From: Paraconiothyrium sp. Pb-2020
Lineage: Eukaryota > Ascomycota > Dothideomycetes > Pleosporales > Didymosphaeriaceae
Length of the DNA: 64,000 nt
Reading direction: 5' to 3'
Assembly (NCBI GenBank): GCA_022419385.1
Contig: JAJUBI010000007.1
Span: 95,768 to 159,767 of the forward strand
Positions 43,741 to 55,272 of the stretch are shown here, in pieces. The notes below the pieces were generated by a model. That model was not told where the DNA came from. It was given only the letters and a program-made list of their open reading frames with translations, and did no database searches. The position numbers and the translations under genes were made by a program. Every line of letters starts with the position of its first letter. The stretch's first letter is position 1.

Positions 43741-45653
43741 GAGCCCAGCGTATGGAGAGGGTAACGCCTGCTGTGTCGGAGGTCGAGCCGGCGCTGGCGG
43801 GGGATGGGTATATTAGCTTCGACGCGGAGTCTAAGGCGACGGAGAGGAGGTGAGGACCACCGGCGGAGAGGGGGGTGGGATGTCATTGAGGTCGTTTGGC
43901 GAGGTCGAGTGGATTGGGGATGAGGATGGCGGGAGGTGCTTTGCTGGCGTGGCGGGTATCAGTGAGGTGCCTGGCGTAGGTAGGAGTCTAGCAGGAGGCG
44001 CAGGGCATTGTCCTGTATTTGAATGGGTGCCTGATGGAGAACTTGCATCGTGCGTGTCGGGGTTGTGGTTGCGCAGCGGTGCAGGGCTAGCTAGAGCAGT
44101 GGTCGAGAATCCTTATATCCGTTATGCTATAGCTATCTAGCTGTGGTACAGCAGCAACACATCTACGCTATAACCTCTCAGTACAACGTAGCCCGCGCCG
44201 CTGCTCATCAACCATATAATAGAATTATCTTTCCATCTAGCAGCTTCCTAGACTAGAACGAGACGTGCAGTACGTATATGTAAACCAGATACATCGCGCA
44301 CAAACTGCACTCGTGAAGTAGATTGTGACTCCTTTCGCAGAGTCCGCAGCGTTGGGCGGAACGCATGCGCGACTTCCGGGCGGAGGGTGTTACCGTCACT
44401 GCGGCCGCCGCGAGATGTGCGATGTTTGTATAGTGAGGGCTGGTGGGTATCTTTGAGTAAAGGGATGGGTATTAAGGGGGGTGTGGGGTGTAGCGGTGTG
44501 TAGCTGGGTGACTTGATAAATGGTGCGTTTGTAGATTCTAGTTAGGACGCTGGTGGCGGTGGTTACGCAGGAGGTGCGCGGAAGGCAGAGTTATGTTGGG
44601 CTACTGTGGTGAGGGCTTGGTAGATATTTGAGGGGGAAATCTAATTTTCGGTTCGCAGGGTTGCGAAGCTTGCGTGATGGCATGGTGAAGTGCTAGTACG
44701 GTGCTCTTGTCTGTACTTCGAGATATCTGATATGCAGGGTGGCGCGTGGAGGCTTACGTGGTTTCCAGTGCGCAACAAACTTCTACGGAATCGTTTTGTG
44801 TGCCTGCTCTCACATGTCCCGGTGCGTGAAGGAGATAGAGACGTTGAAGAAGGGCCAAGGCGGTCTTTGGGACTGAGTATGGTGTTGTGTTGGAAATGCG
44901 TGGAAATCTTGGTGGCAGCCGAAGCCAGTACCGCCCACATTAAGTGTTGACTTGTTCTGTGTTGTCGGAACCTACTCTCACTCGGCTAGTATGATTGGAG
45001 AATTCATGATTTTCAAGGCCGAGCGCATCACGGGGAAGAACGACGAAGATGTGTAGTGGGGTGGTCAGGGACGTCTGCAAGTCTTAGTGGTGGGTAGCTC
45101 AACGACTACCGCCCGCTGTAGATACCGACTGGAATTCTCTCGCATGGCTCTCGTTTGACTCGTTTCTGGAAGGAGACTGAAGGACCGAAGGCTTAATGTA
45201 TATTGGTGCATTACGGATGTGTGCGGTGGGTTGATAGTAGTGTGAGTATATTGTTGTAGCTACAAAGTAGCACCGCCCATTTTGACCAACGACTACTGTA
45301 TCTTGAAACGATCTCGTTGGAATGGCTTCTAGATAGACGACACAGGAGGCGAAACCGAGTGCGTCTCGACTCAGAGTCGATATATAGCTCAAGGGTGAAG
45401 ATATAGGGCTTTTGTGTGGCAGTACACCTGTGTGGCGAAGATGATGTACACGTGGGTGGTATAGAGCTGTTTGTAGCAGCAGCCTGGGGTAGAACTCCAG
45501 CAGCTTACGTGTTGTTACAGTGAAGTGTTATATACATATGACAACTCTCGAGTCGTCCTCTATTAAATGCCGGGCATGATCAGACGCAGGAAATCTACCA
45601 TGCTCTGCTTGGATCATCGGCCTCTGATCTGAAGATGATATCACGCCAGAGCC
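43741..45653. other. Gene-free interval, GC-rich then mixed
   Basis: Nearly 2 kb. 43740-44450 is GC-rich and may hold the lost 5' part of the DJ-1/PfpI gene. 44450-45650 shows no recognisable coding, repeats or RNA. The ORFs in it (up to 99 codons) lack motifs. Confidence 0.5.
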
Positions 45654-48134
45654 TTACATGAACAGCGCCATCGCAACGAGATTCACAACCAGAACCACGA
45701 AAGCCCTACCCGTGCCCATCCTTTGGGCAGCGCCCGTCTTCGACTCCGAGGGGCTACTGGGGGACGTGCTTGTGTTTGGAGGCTGCTTGTTTTCGTCGAA
45801 AACACCACCTGACAACGATGATTTATGTCCCACACTGCCCTCGACACAAGTCTTGTTTGCATCGCCCCAGTGTGCGTCAACTGTTTTTTGCCACACAGCG
45901 GTCACGTTGCGGACCATCTCGGCTGTATAGAAGAGACGGCAGTCTGCGGCTTCGTAGACAAATTCGAGGGGGGTAAGGGAGGTATCATTCCTGAGCAGCA
46001 TTAGCGATCATCTGGGAGGGGTATATTGGGTTTGTTCTTACATTCGGTACATGTCACGCAAGTTGATGCGAGTCGCTCCGCCACGATTCCCGTCTGCATC
46101 GGTTGCACCTCTCTCGAAGGGCCTCGTGGCGTTTAACATCGCCCCGACTACTGTCTGGTTGAGGGACGGATCTGCTTGCGCGTACTGCGACAGGGTATCG
46201 CGGATTAGGGTGATAGGGTAAACCTGCGCTCCTTTGGTGCCGCCTACGCCCTGCATGGGTCCAGTGTTGGGCCGTCCGCCGATGGCAACCTGCTGTACGC
46301 GTCCCTGTGTCTTCATCAACTCGGAGAAGATGGAGCAGGTGGAGCCGCAGGATCCGTCTGTGAGCAGTACAATGTCCTTTGCGTCGAAGGGTTGCGTCTT
46401 GTTGAGTTTGTCGACTCGACTGCCATATCCTGTGACATCTTGACCTCCACGTCCCACGGACAGATCCGCAAAGGCATTGGTCATGTTACGGCGTTGGAGA
46501 GTTGTTGCGTTGGAACCACCTTCGAGTGTGGGACCAAAGTATTCCTCCCAGGATCCGAAGGGTTCGCCTTCGATCGTCATTGGAACTTTGTAGTTGAAGA
46601 TGGATACCCATGCTTGGGAAAGGTCACTATTGGGATTGGCCTGAATGGCCTGCTCGTAGGTGTAATTCGAAAGAGCTTTGGTCACAAACTTTCCAGCTAG
46701 GTCGAGCGCCTCGTGCGCATGGAGACTCGTCGCGACGTACGGGTATAGGGACGGGAAAAGCTGTTGGAACAGATCACTAGCAACCTCAGATTAGCGAGAA
46801 CTCAAACACCCTGCCACTCAGTGGTACTTACTAGCCCAAATTGATTGCACCGCCCTGGTTGCCTCGGATGTCAATGACGAGTTTATTCTTGCCTGCCTGT
46901 TTGGCTAGCTGCAGAAACTGTCCAACGCCATCTTGCCAGTCTGCTGCGTCTTCTTTTCCAAGGTCGAAGGTCGTTGCAACGAGGACAGCAACGTCTTCAT
47001 AACCCTGACCAGATAGAAAGAATCCACCGCCTATGACATTCCAACCCAGGGGCTCAGGATATCCTAATGGACTGGGGCTTGCACTCGCCACGGCTTGTCG
47101 TGCCTCATTGGCGGTTTGCTGCGTAGTAGTCGAGGGATAAACAAAAGTATTGTTCAGCACTGCCGCTAAATCGTCTGTACTTTGTACACCACTCCATAGG
47201 GTTCCTACTATCGCATAATTCATTATCTGGCGAGTTGTTCCGTTTTCATGCTCAATTGTGGTGTACGCCCCATCAGGGTTGCTATTCCTACCGAAGGGCA
47301 CGTAATCATCCGCTTCTTTGCTTTGGGAACGTCTAGCCTGATTCGGAAACAGTTGATTGTAGCGTGCGTCGGCGTCGTGATACTCGTACGTTTCAGCAAA
47401 GGCTTCTGCATATTCTTCCGCTGTTTGGTTGTTGATCTTCGAAATAGGTGAAGGGCTCCAATCGGCACTGTCGGACTGCAAGATGTCATCTGCCAGCTGT
47501 GAGCCTCATATACTTTCTTCACTCCGTCGGGAAAGTCTTACGATAGTCATAGAGCTTAGGCAATTCCTTGCCGTCCTTTGAGACGGAAACCATGGCGAAA
47601 GCCTCTCCGAGCAGTTCACCTCGCTTCCAGCCAAAGAACATATTACGGAGCAGAGGACGCAATTGGAAGTGATAGTCGTGCGCCTTGACGACAGCAGCTT
47701 GCACATCACCCAACAACTGATACGAGGAAGTGTACTGGTCATTGGCGATAGCCTCCTTGATGGCGTCCAGGTCTCCAATAACGTCCACACTTTTGTCGGC
47801 GAAGCCTTGGGGCGGGTTTTTATGCCAGGCTAGATTAGCTGTTGTGTGTAATGTCAGCCACCCGTCCTTAACCATGAAATCCGAGAACAAACTTACTCTG
47901 CCAGTCAAGCCAGAGCTTGTACTCATCGATCAACGCCTGATCTTCCTCCTTGTCGACAGGAATCGAGTTCAGGCATTCATCGGCTATTGCCGCCGGTACC
48001 GCACCTACATTAGACTGTTTGGTTGCAGAGAAAGATTTCCTCTTGTAGAGATCGAAAGTTGCGCATGGGTCGGCGGCGAGCGCAGTGCCCCATGAGGCAA
48101 CGACTGAGCTGACTAGGAGCAGACGGTAAAGCAT
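45654..48134 (-). CDS. Secreted S41-family serine peptidase with GPI-like tail
   Basis: Five exons, 48134-47897, 47838-47542, 47489-46832, 46776-46042 and 45990-45654 (introns 58, 52, 55 and 51 nt), 754 residues. Signal peptide MLYRLLLVSSVVASWGTALA at the N-terminus. Tail-specific/C-terminal processing peptidase features: NKLVIDIRGNQGGAINLG (the conserved D-x-R-x-N-x-G-G strand) and DIVLLTDGSCGSTCSIFSE, where the Ser of SCGST is the likely nucleophile, followed by QQVAIGGRPNTG. The end, after a Ser/Thr/Pro linker, is AFVVLVVNLVAMALFM, a hydrophobic terminal segment with small residues before it, as in GPI-anchored proteins. All junctions keep phase, supporting an intact gene. Fungal S41 proteases of this layout are extracellular; their substrates are poorly known. 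Confidence 0.9.
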
Positions 48135-48191
48135 GATTGCAACTAGCGACGAACTGGTGCTGGTTTTTGAGACAGGAGGATATTCTTGGGC

Positions 48192-48198
48192 TTTATAT
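48192..48198 (-). promoter_or_regulatory. Candidate TATA box of the S41 peptidase
   Basis: A TATAAAG motif on the minus strand about 60 bp upstream of the start at 48134. Confidence 0.35.
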
Positions 48199-48446
48199 CA
48201 TCTCTCTCAGGCAACTATCCAGCTGCCCAGCCGAAGAGGAACATCTCGGTAAAATCTTTTGACGTCGCATCCTGGGTGGACTCGTGTGGCCGGTCAACCA
48301 GGAAAAGGGCCACCGCCACGCCGCTGTTTCGACTGCCACATGGCTTTGCGCTCTATGTCGAAGTCAAATCGGTGACGTTATATGGCCTATACGAGACCCA
48401 TTCACTGCCTCGAGACTAGGCTACGGAGGGTGCCGCGACCATGAGT

Positions 48447-48510
48447 AGGAGACATACGGGTTTAGGCAAGGTACGAGCAGGAGACATACGGATCTAGGCA
48501 ATGTACGAGC
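48447..48510. repeat. 32-bp imperfect tandem repeat, two copies
   Basis: Copy 1 at 48447-48478 and copy 2 at 48479-48510 share AGGAGACATACGG...TAGGCAA.GTACGAGC with three mismatches. It sits in the gene-poor stretch after the S41 gene. Confidence 0.7.
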
Positions 48511-51500
48511 TGTGTATGTCCATCCTGTAGGCTTCATCATGATTCGTGAATTCTAGGGCGGCCAGGCTGTTGGGGGCGGAGCTGCAAGCGAGCGTTAGCA
48601 CGGTGAATTATGGCCGATCCAATTTCAAGTGAAGTGGGTCAGGCTGCAATGTACAGGGAAGGCCCAGTGGGGGCTAAAGTAGAATTTAGCACTTCTTGCT
48701 CGGCGCCAAGGATTCTGCAACTCTTTGCTGCCGTCGATCATTCTGTCGGCCCGTTTCATGGAAGTCAGCTCGGTACAGATTTGCACCGGCCATAGGATAC
48801 TATGTCTCTTGGCGAGCCGAGTTGAGACTACTGACCAACACAGCCGTCCACTAAGTATTCGACTCCCAGTGCATGTAGATAAATTGGCATCATGACCGTG
48901 GAAGATTGTTTATAAGGGCTGATATTGCAAAGTAACGTAGGATCGGAGCTAAACGCTAAACTACGAGTTTAGGGTGTAGAAACCTCGTGGACCCGTACGA
49001 CAACATACTATACTTACTATTCTTAAGGGGGACTTGCTATCTCCTGTAAAAGAAGAGGCTGAGTAATAGCAAGCGAATGTAACAAATTGCACAGGAGCAA
49101 TCCGGTATGCCACAACATTTGTGCCATGCACTGTGGTCTCATTACACACAAATCAATAACAAGGTCATAGACCAAGCGCACTCTTTCTGTCTCTAGATTG
49201 AATCCAACGGCCGATCTGGTACGTAAAATTAAAATAGCTACCTGCTACTGTATGCAGCCCAGGCGCCCTACGTGTGCCTAGGCATGGACGGGATCACAAG
49301 TGGCCCTTCGGCACGACAACGCTACTGTTCTCTTTCGGCACTTCGTCACGGGCTGTTAGGTCACGTTCGTGGCAATAGCTTGATGTGACTTGTTGGTGTT
49401 TTGTTCAGTAGTTATGGTGAGCCGTAGTACGCGAAGTAGCTGCATGATATCAGTGCTTTCTATAAGTTTACTAGCCACGACCCATGAAAGAAAAATTTGC
49501 GAAATTAGGTTTATCGCTATTAATAGAGATTGTTTGCCACTAGTGTAGATATTGATCGCTAATTAGCTTTGGCTGAGCTAACATAGCTTTAGTAGAAGTA
49601 ACATGGAAATAGAAAACTATTGACTAATATTAAGTATCTAATAGAGCCTGTTGAGATAGTGCTCGAGCTCGGTTGCGCTCCCCCGAATCATGTTTTCTTT
49701 CTACTTATAGGCGTCCTGTACCGGCACTTCCTGAAGAAGAAGACAGGCCCAACGTCTAGTCTACACAGTCGTGGCCTTAGAGTCCGTGGGACCCTGACAG
49801 CTTCCTGACGCAGTCGTTTACAGGACAATTACAGACTTTGCGATGCTAAATTTCGTGGTACCATAGCTAGTTTATGTTCTGCTGTAGTGCTGCCTCCATC
49901 ACAAAGTAGATTCTCGTATTATACACAGCCGACTTTAATCGAGTAAGATTTGCCTGAAGTATGTCCGCTGTTGTACCTCGGTGCGCCATCGTCTCTGAAG
50001 GCATTTCGCGCCTCTCGGTTAAGAAATCTATACTTCAATTAGACCTGAATACAGTGTTTCTCCCATCTCCGGTTTGCTATTCGTTGCTGGGTAGATTGCT
50101 ACGCAGTATTAACGTACTTCTGGTAGCGTTTCCCTTCCGTGCTCGATGGTGTATTCCTGCCGCAGCAGAGGCTCGCATGAATGTGGAAGTGATATTTCTG
50201 TCTGAAACGGTCGCTGAAGTCTTTTTCCGCGGTTTGTGACTGTTCCTCACGCGCAGCCTTAGTTCTGCCCGGAGCAGACTCCTTAGTCGCCGACCCTCCT
50301 GACCTCTCCTGTAAACTAAGCACCGACTGTCGGTTCGTGAGCAACGGCCGGTTTCACCATTCGAGGCCACAACAGCGTTGAATTCCCGCGCAGACTAGTC
50401 CGGTATTTGCATTAGGTAGTCTTGAATGGTGGGACTGACGCTACAGCCTCGTTCCGGCCAACGGTTGCTTCTAGCTCAGCCTCCACCAGCCTTCCTTCGA
50501 CAATCCATGCTAGCGCCTAGAAAATGGGGGCGATCAACTCCTCGGATTACCTGAAACAGGAATTGGGCTGATGCTCGCGGCATGACGGTGAACTTTTATA
50601 ATGCGTTTTCAAAGTTATGGCGTGATAATGTACGGCTGTGTCTCATATTGGTGCAAGAGCTAGCTCAATCCTTTATGCCGGCCAGTGTGGACGATCTCAC
50701 AATCGGTTCTCGCCTGACGTATGGTGTCGAATTATTCAGAGAGGAGAGGCATGCCATTCTTTTTCCTTGATAAGGGCAGCCGAAGTTTCAAGCCTTCACC
50801 AGCGTTCTTGTATAGATTTTACATCGTGGCGAGGCCTCAACAAGGGCCTTGGGAATTTGCACACCGGTTATAAACACATTCAAAATCCTTAAAATTTATG
50901 CATAATATGGCTCCTTTTGAGGAACAGGTGTCATAGCCTCTCTGGGATATCATGGACCATGGCAACCTGTATGTTGTGATGATGCTAAAGCCGCACGTTC
51001 CTTGGTTCATCAGCGAATCTCTTCTACCAGTATAACCATAGCAGGACAGATTGTGTCACCCTCGTTGCGGTCCCAAAATGTATCAATCGAAATCTCATGT
51101 AATCTTAGGGCTAAGCCTAGAGACTCATATAGTAAAGCAGTAACATAAACAGGTTGCTCCGCAATCGTGACATTGCTTGTCAGTTGGATGGTATCAATTC
51201 TTCGTCGACCAGGAATGGTGATTATAAGTCAAGAAAGCCACGCGTTTTGGAATGGCCGAACCTGGTGAGTGGCATCGAGCTATGGCACCGCGTAGTGACG
51301 GCACAACAGATCTAGGATGTATTTGCTCGTGCAGCCGATCCAGCACATTCAGATGGTGCAACGCCAACAACAGCCCGACGAAATGGAAATTAGGCGCAAG
51401 CTGCGGCCGTGGGAGAATAGGAGTGCCGTGCGGGCCTCAATGTTGAGCCAACTGAGCTGTTGGGAAATGCCCAATGATATGAGATGCAGCTCGTTTGCTC

Positions 51501-51802
51501 CACAGCCAGGCTGCCAGATAATATGAGTGACACGTTAAGGGCGTTCAGGGGCGCGGAGACGGTCAGCTGCGAAACCACGTGTGGTACGTTGCAACCTCGC
51601 AGTTTTAACGCAGCCCAAATCTGTGTGGAATGTTTAATGGAACAAGGGACGCTACGGCTTTTCCGCAGTCCGCATTTCGAAGAACAGTAGAGCTCTGGTG
51701 CTATGACAGCTTCGCAAGCGCCTCTCTGTGAGACCCTACCCTGATTCCCCCTCTGCAGCGCCTACACAGGTTTGCCTACCGCATCTATCCACCCATCTCC
51801 CA

Positions 51803-53053
51803 TCAAGCGTACGGCTCACCAATCCCTGCGACCTTGATCCTGCGCGTAAATGGCTCATTGACGAGTGGGTTGTGCAAATCCCCAATCGTGCTCATGCACG
51901 CCGCCGCGGGATCTCCCGAACCCGCCAAACTGCCCTGCCAGTACTCATTGCCCGGAAACGCATTGCCATCCCAAGCGTAGCTCAATACGAGCAGCTCATC
52001 CGTATCCAGCTTCTCCGCCGGATTGCGCTTGCTGAAGAGGACGCGAATGTCCTTCTCCTCACCCACGCTCTGAAGGCGCTGCTGCTGCGTGGGCGTCGCG
52101 GGAATGTATGCGAATTCCACCGTGCTGACGTTCGCGATGCTTAGTTCACGGAGAGAAGCCGTGAAGGCGGCAAGGTAGTGCGTCGCTTGGTTCTGCGCAT
52201 ACTGCCAGACGCCCAAGCCGAGCCCGACAACGTAGACATGGGCAGTCTTGCCCGCAGCCATTGCGCGGTCATTGGCTTCGAGCAGGAGGATGTCCGCAGT
52301 GACCCTGATTCGCGCCACGTACGTCTCCGTATCGAACTTCGCGTTGGGTTTTCGCTGCACGCCGAAGAACTCTTGGAACAGGGCCTGCAGACCAGGGCTC
52401 ATCTTGTGATTATTGTCTTTGTCCGGCAGGCAGAAGATCGAATCCATGCGATCGTTCCTCTCGAATCTCGCACCCACCAGTCCAATAATGACGCCCCGCT
52501 CCTCGAAAGTGCCTTTCTTTCCCGGCGTCCCACTATTGTACCTGCCGCCGTCATTGATAAAGTAGCTCGGCCCACTGACGCCCATGAGGGAGCCCAACAT
52601 CATCTCATCGTAGGATAAGTACTCGTCCAATCGAATGCATGAATTGCGATCCTGCATCTTCGAACCGTTGCGATTCCATTCCAGATTTGGGCTTGAGCTG
52701 TTCGGATCACTGCCTACATTCGTGCCATCGCGGAGGATGGTATGGTCATTCGCACCCATGAAGACCAGCGGCCGCTTTACGATGAGGCGCGAAATAAGAC
52801 TCTGCCAGGTAAAGTCGTTGCCGTTATAAAGTGTCTTCTCGTAAGTGGAGCCATGTTGCCGTTTGTGAGTGAGAAATCTTTTGGCTAGTTCTGGGAAACG
52901 TGGGTGGACGACTATGTGAGTTTTTTCTGCGTCCGAGCGGATGGTGTCAGGGGAAAAGTTCTTAACGGAGTTGGTGGTGATTGGTGGTTTGACAACGAGC
53001 CTATCGAAAGTGAGAAAGCTGAATGGATCCTGTGATGATGATGGTGTAGCCAT
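51803..53053 (-). CDS. Uncharacterised protein, possibly DUF4804 / MavL-like (ADP-ribose-related)
   Basis: Single-exon protein of 416 residues, start MATPSSSQDPFSF at 53053 (an in-frame ATG is also at 53113). Conserved-looking blocks: LVFMGANDHTILRDGTN, SYFINDGGRYNSG, RGVIIGLVGARFERNDRMDSI, GLQALFQEFFGVQRKPNAKFD, RVTADILLLEANDRA, VYVVGLGLGVWQYAQNQ and LSYAWDGNAFPGNEYW. Acidic residues cluster with glycine-rich loops, as in nucleotide-sugar or ADP-ribose binding folds. From memory this pattern matches the DUF4804 family, whose bacterial member MavL removes ADP-ribose from ubiquitin; I cannot check that. No signal peptide or membrane segment. The nearest relatives and the reaction are unknown; treat the family name as a hypothesis. 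Confidence 0.5.
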   Translation of the reverse strand: MATPSSSQDPFSFLTFDRLVVKPPITTNSVKNFSPDTIRSDAEKTHIVVHPRFPELAKRFLTHKRQHGSTYEKTLYNGNDFTWQSLISRLIVKRPLVFMGANDHTILRDGTNVGSDPNSSSPNLEWNRNGSKMQDRNSCIRLDEYLSYDEMMLGSLMGVSGPSYFINDGGRYNSGTPGKKGTFEERGVIIGLVGARFERNDRMDSIFCLPDKDNNHKMSPGLQALFQEFFGVQRKPNAKFDTETYVARIRVTADILLLEANDRAMAAGKTAHVYVVGLGLGVWQYAQNQATHYLAAFTASLRELSIANVSTVEFAYIPATPTQQQRLQSVGEEKDIRVLFSKRNPAEKLDTDELLVLSYAWDGNAFPGNEYWQGSLAGSGDPAAACMSTIGDLHNPLVNEPFTRRIKVAGIGEPYA

Positions 53054-53779
53054 GATTGCCAAACTTTTGGTAGTCGAGGTAAATTTTATTGAAAGTGGAA
53101 GGCGAGTGTACAAGTGATGGAGTACTAGGGTGGCGGAGGCCGCCTATGGAGATTAGGCTAGTACGGTGGTTCTTACTAGGTGCAGGAAGTGCCTACCAAC
53201 AACAGCCTTTTCTTGTGATACCTCAAGTACATGCTATTCGAAGTAAGGTACACAGTCGGGCGGGGTTTCCAGGCTGCAGTCAAGTTATATGACTAATTCT
53301 GGACGCCTAATATGCTTCGATCCGTGGAATATCACATCACATAGCCAACTTTGATATGAAGGCGGGCATTCACTTTGTGGTCTCCGGGAGCAAGCGCCAG
53401 ATCCAGCGCCTGGGCTGGAGTCGCGAGTTGTCTTTTTCTGCTGATTTCGCAATATTCAGGTTTCGGAAGAATTTCGGCTCTATTTTATCAGAAATCTCGC
53501 CCGGCTCTTTAGATTGCTACTGTACGGAAGAATCGGAGGCGCCACACCCGAAGGTTAAAGCAAAGGTGGTCTCCTGTGTGTGAATGTGTATGAGGAGCCA
53601 ATAAGAGACATTGGCAGGCCCAAAGCACGTCGCGGAAGAATATTCATCCGAGCCTCGGCTCAACCCCAGATTACGCAGTTCCCCGGACTTGTTCGGTTCC
53701 TACTTGGTACAATCTACTTCCGCTTGTAACGTTTCTCTTCTCTGTCCTTCTTCTTCTGCATTTCGCATACTGTAACAAC
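53054..53779. other. Divergent promoter region, DUF4804-like gene and SDR3
   Basis: About 730 bp between oppositely transcribed starts, with no recognised gene. Confidence 0.5.
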
Positions 53780-54568
53780 ATGGAAAACGCATCGCTCTTC
53801 GACGTCAATGGCAAAGTCGTCCTCGTCACCGGCGGAGCGAAAGGCATCGGCCGCATGATCTCCCAGGGCTTCGTGCAGAACGGCGCAACCGTGTACATAT
53901 CTTCTCGCGATGCGAAGGCCTGCGAACAGGCGTGCAAAGAGCTCAATGCGCTCGGAAAGGGAAAGGCGGACTTCATCACAGCAGATTTATACAAGGAAGA
54001 AGAGATAACAGAATTGGCATCGGAGTTGAAGAAGAGGGCCGGCAAACTCGATGTGCTGGTCAACAACTCTGGCAGTAACTGGGGCGAATCATACGACACA
54101 TATCCCGCCGCCGCATGGGACCGCGTCTTGAATCTCAATCTGAAGCGGGTGTTCCAGCTCACGCAAGCTGTAACGCCCCTCCTCGAAGAAGCCGCCACAT
54201 CGACCTCGCCATCACGCATAATAAACATCGGCTCTGTTGACGGACTACGTGTCCCCGCGCTCGAGACATTTGCATATTCTGCATCTAAGGCGGGACTACA
54301 TCACCTCTCCCGTGTGCTGGCATCGCATCTCGGCAAGCGCAATATCACAAGCAATACAATAGCATGCGGGCCGTTTCAGAGCAAGATGATGAAGGCGACA
54401 TTAGAGAAGTTCCAGGATGTGATTGAGGGTAGCATTCCGCTAGGTCGGATAGGAAGCCCAGAGGATGTTGCTGGGACATGTATATGGTTGAGTAGTCGGG
54501 CAGGCGCCTATGTAAATGGAGCGACAATTGCTCTCGATGGAGGGAGCCTGGTGGGTTCGAAGTTGTAG
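53780..54568 (+). CDS. Short-chain dehydrogenase/reductase (SDR3), peroxisomal-type C-terminus
   Basis: Single exon, 262 residues, start ATG at 53780 in good context (CAACATGG). Cofactor loop VVLVTGGAKGIGRMIS, VNNSGSNWGE (NNxG), the active site FAYSASKAG (YxxxK) and PLGRIGSPEDVAG with VNGATIALDGG of classical SDRs. Overall it is like 3-oxoacyl-ACP-reductase/RhlG-type enzymes. The last residues are GSKL: a canonical type-1 peroxisomal signal, so import into peroxisomes is likely, perhaps in beta-oxidation or secondary metabolism. Intact, without lesions. Confidence 0.92.
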   Translation: MENASLFDVNGKVVLVTGGAKGIGRMISQGFVQNGATVYISSRDAKACEQACKELNALGKGKADFITADLYKEEEITELASELKKRAGKLDVLVNNSGSNWGESYDTYPAAAWDRVLNLNLKRVFQLTQAVTPLLEEAATSTSPSRIINIGSVDGLRVPALETFAYSASKAGLHHLSRVLASHLGKRNITSNTIACGPFQSKMMKATLEKFQDVIEGSIPLGRIGSPEDVAGTCIWLSSRAGAYVNGATIALDGGSLVGSKL

Positions 54569-55272
54569 AAAGTGTGGTATAGATGTGTATATCAAGGCAT
54601 TGCGTACTCCTGGCGTACATGGTCCCAATTTGACCTTTGATTCCCTGAACATGAAGGTTTACATCGCGCTACTAATCCTAGCAGGTTACCCTAGGATCTC
54701 CATGTCCGGGGGTATGTTGACTCTTTCGTGGGATGCCCTCCCGTCAGCCAAATAGTGTCACTTACATCCACGATGATCCCTATGATTCTAAGGTTCTGTT
54801 AGCCCTTGCCTACTTTCCGCACCGTCCCATGCTGTCACGTGCCATGCATCACAGCGGACGACACTAAATTCCAATCCGGTTCTCATGCCAACATGAGCAT
54901 CATTCACGCATTATCAGGTCGTAGCTTCTAACACGTAATATATTATGAGTTGCCTCACGCTATTTTACTATACACGCATAGCTAGCCCCTATCTTGACAC
55001 AAGGGTTTGATCTCAGGAGCCAACATTGAGATGTTCATGTTTTGGGGTCAACCACTGTGCATCAGGTAAACCTTTTGTTCGACTCTACTCTAGGTGTGCA
55101 CATACCTACACTTTGCTACGTATACAACACAACGTGCGCAATGATGCACAGAGTCACATAGACATATATAAAGGCTATGTAAGAAAGATACACTTAAGTG
55201 AGATACAAGTGAAGCCTCTCAGGATCATACGAAGGGAATGGTATTGGTTAAAATCCAACATTTCCTTAATAT
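54569..55272. other. Intergenic, no gene seen
   Basis: About 700 bp between the convergent 3' ends of SDR3 and HET2; short ORFs only. Confidence 0.55.

Larger units (their letters stand above)
48135..51802. other. Gene-poor interval, ~3.7 kb
   Basis: Holds the S41 promoter, the tandem repeat at 48447-48510 and otherwise only short ORFs. Several sections are AT-rich (49480-49640), which could be eroded transposon. I cannot name a family by eye. Confidence 0.5.

Noticed and set aside
43137..43853. 238-codon ORF on the plus strand in the DJ-1/PfpI region
   Set aside because: Opposite-strand shadow rich in Pro/His/Ser; the minus-strand DJ-1/PfpI blocks explain the region.
50077..50370. 97-codon ORF in the gene-poor interval, minus strand
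   Set aside because: Charged, no motif, overlaps other ORFs; could be transposon debris but not supportable.
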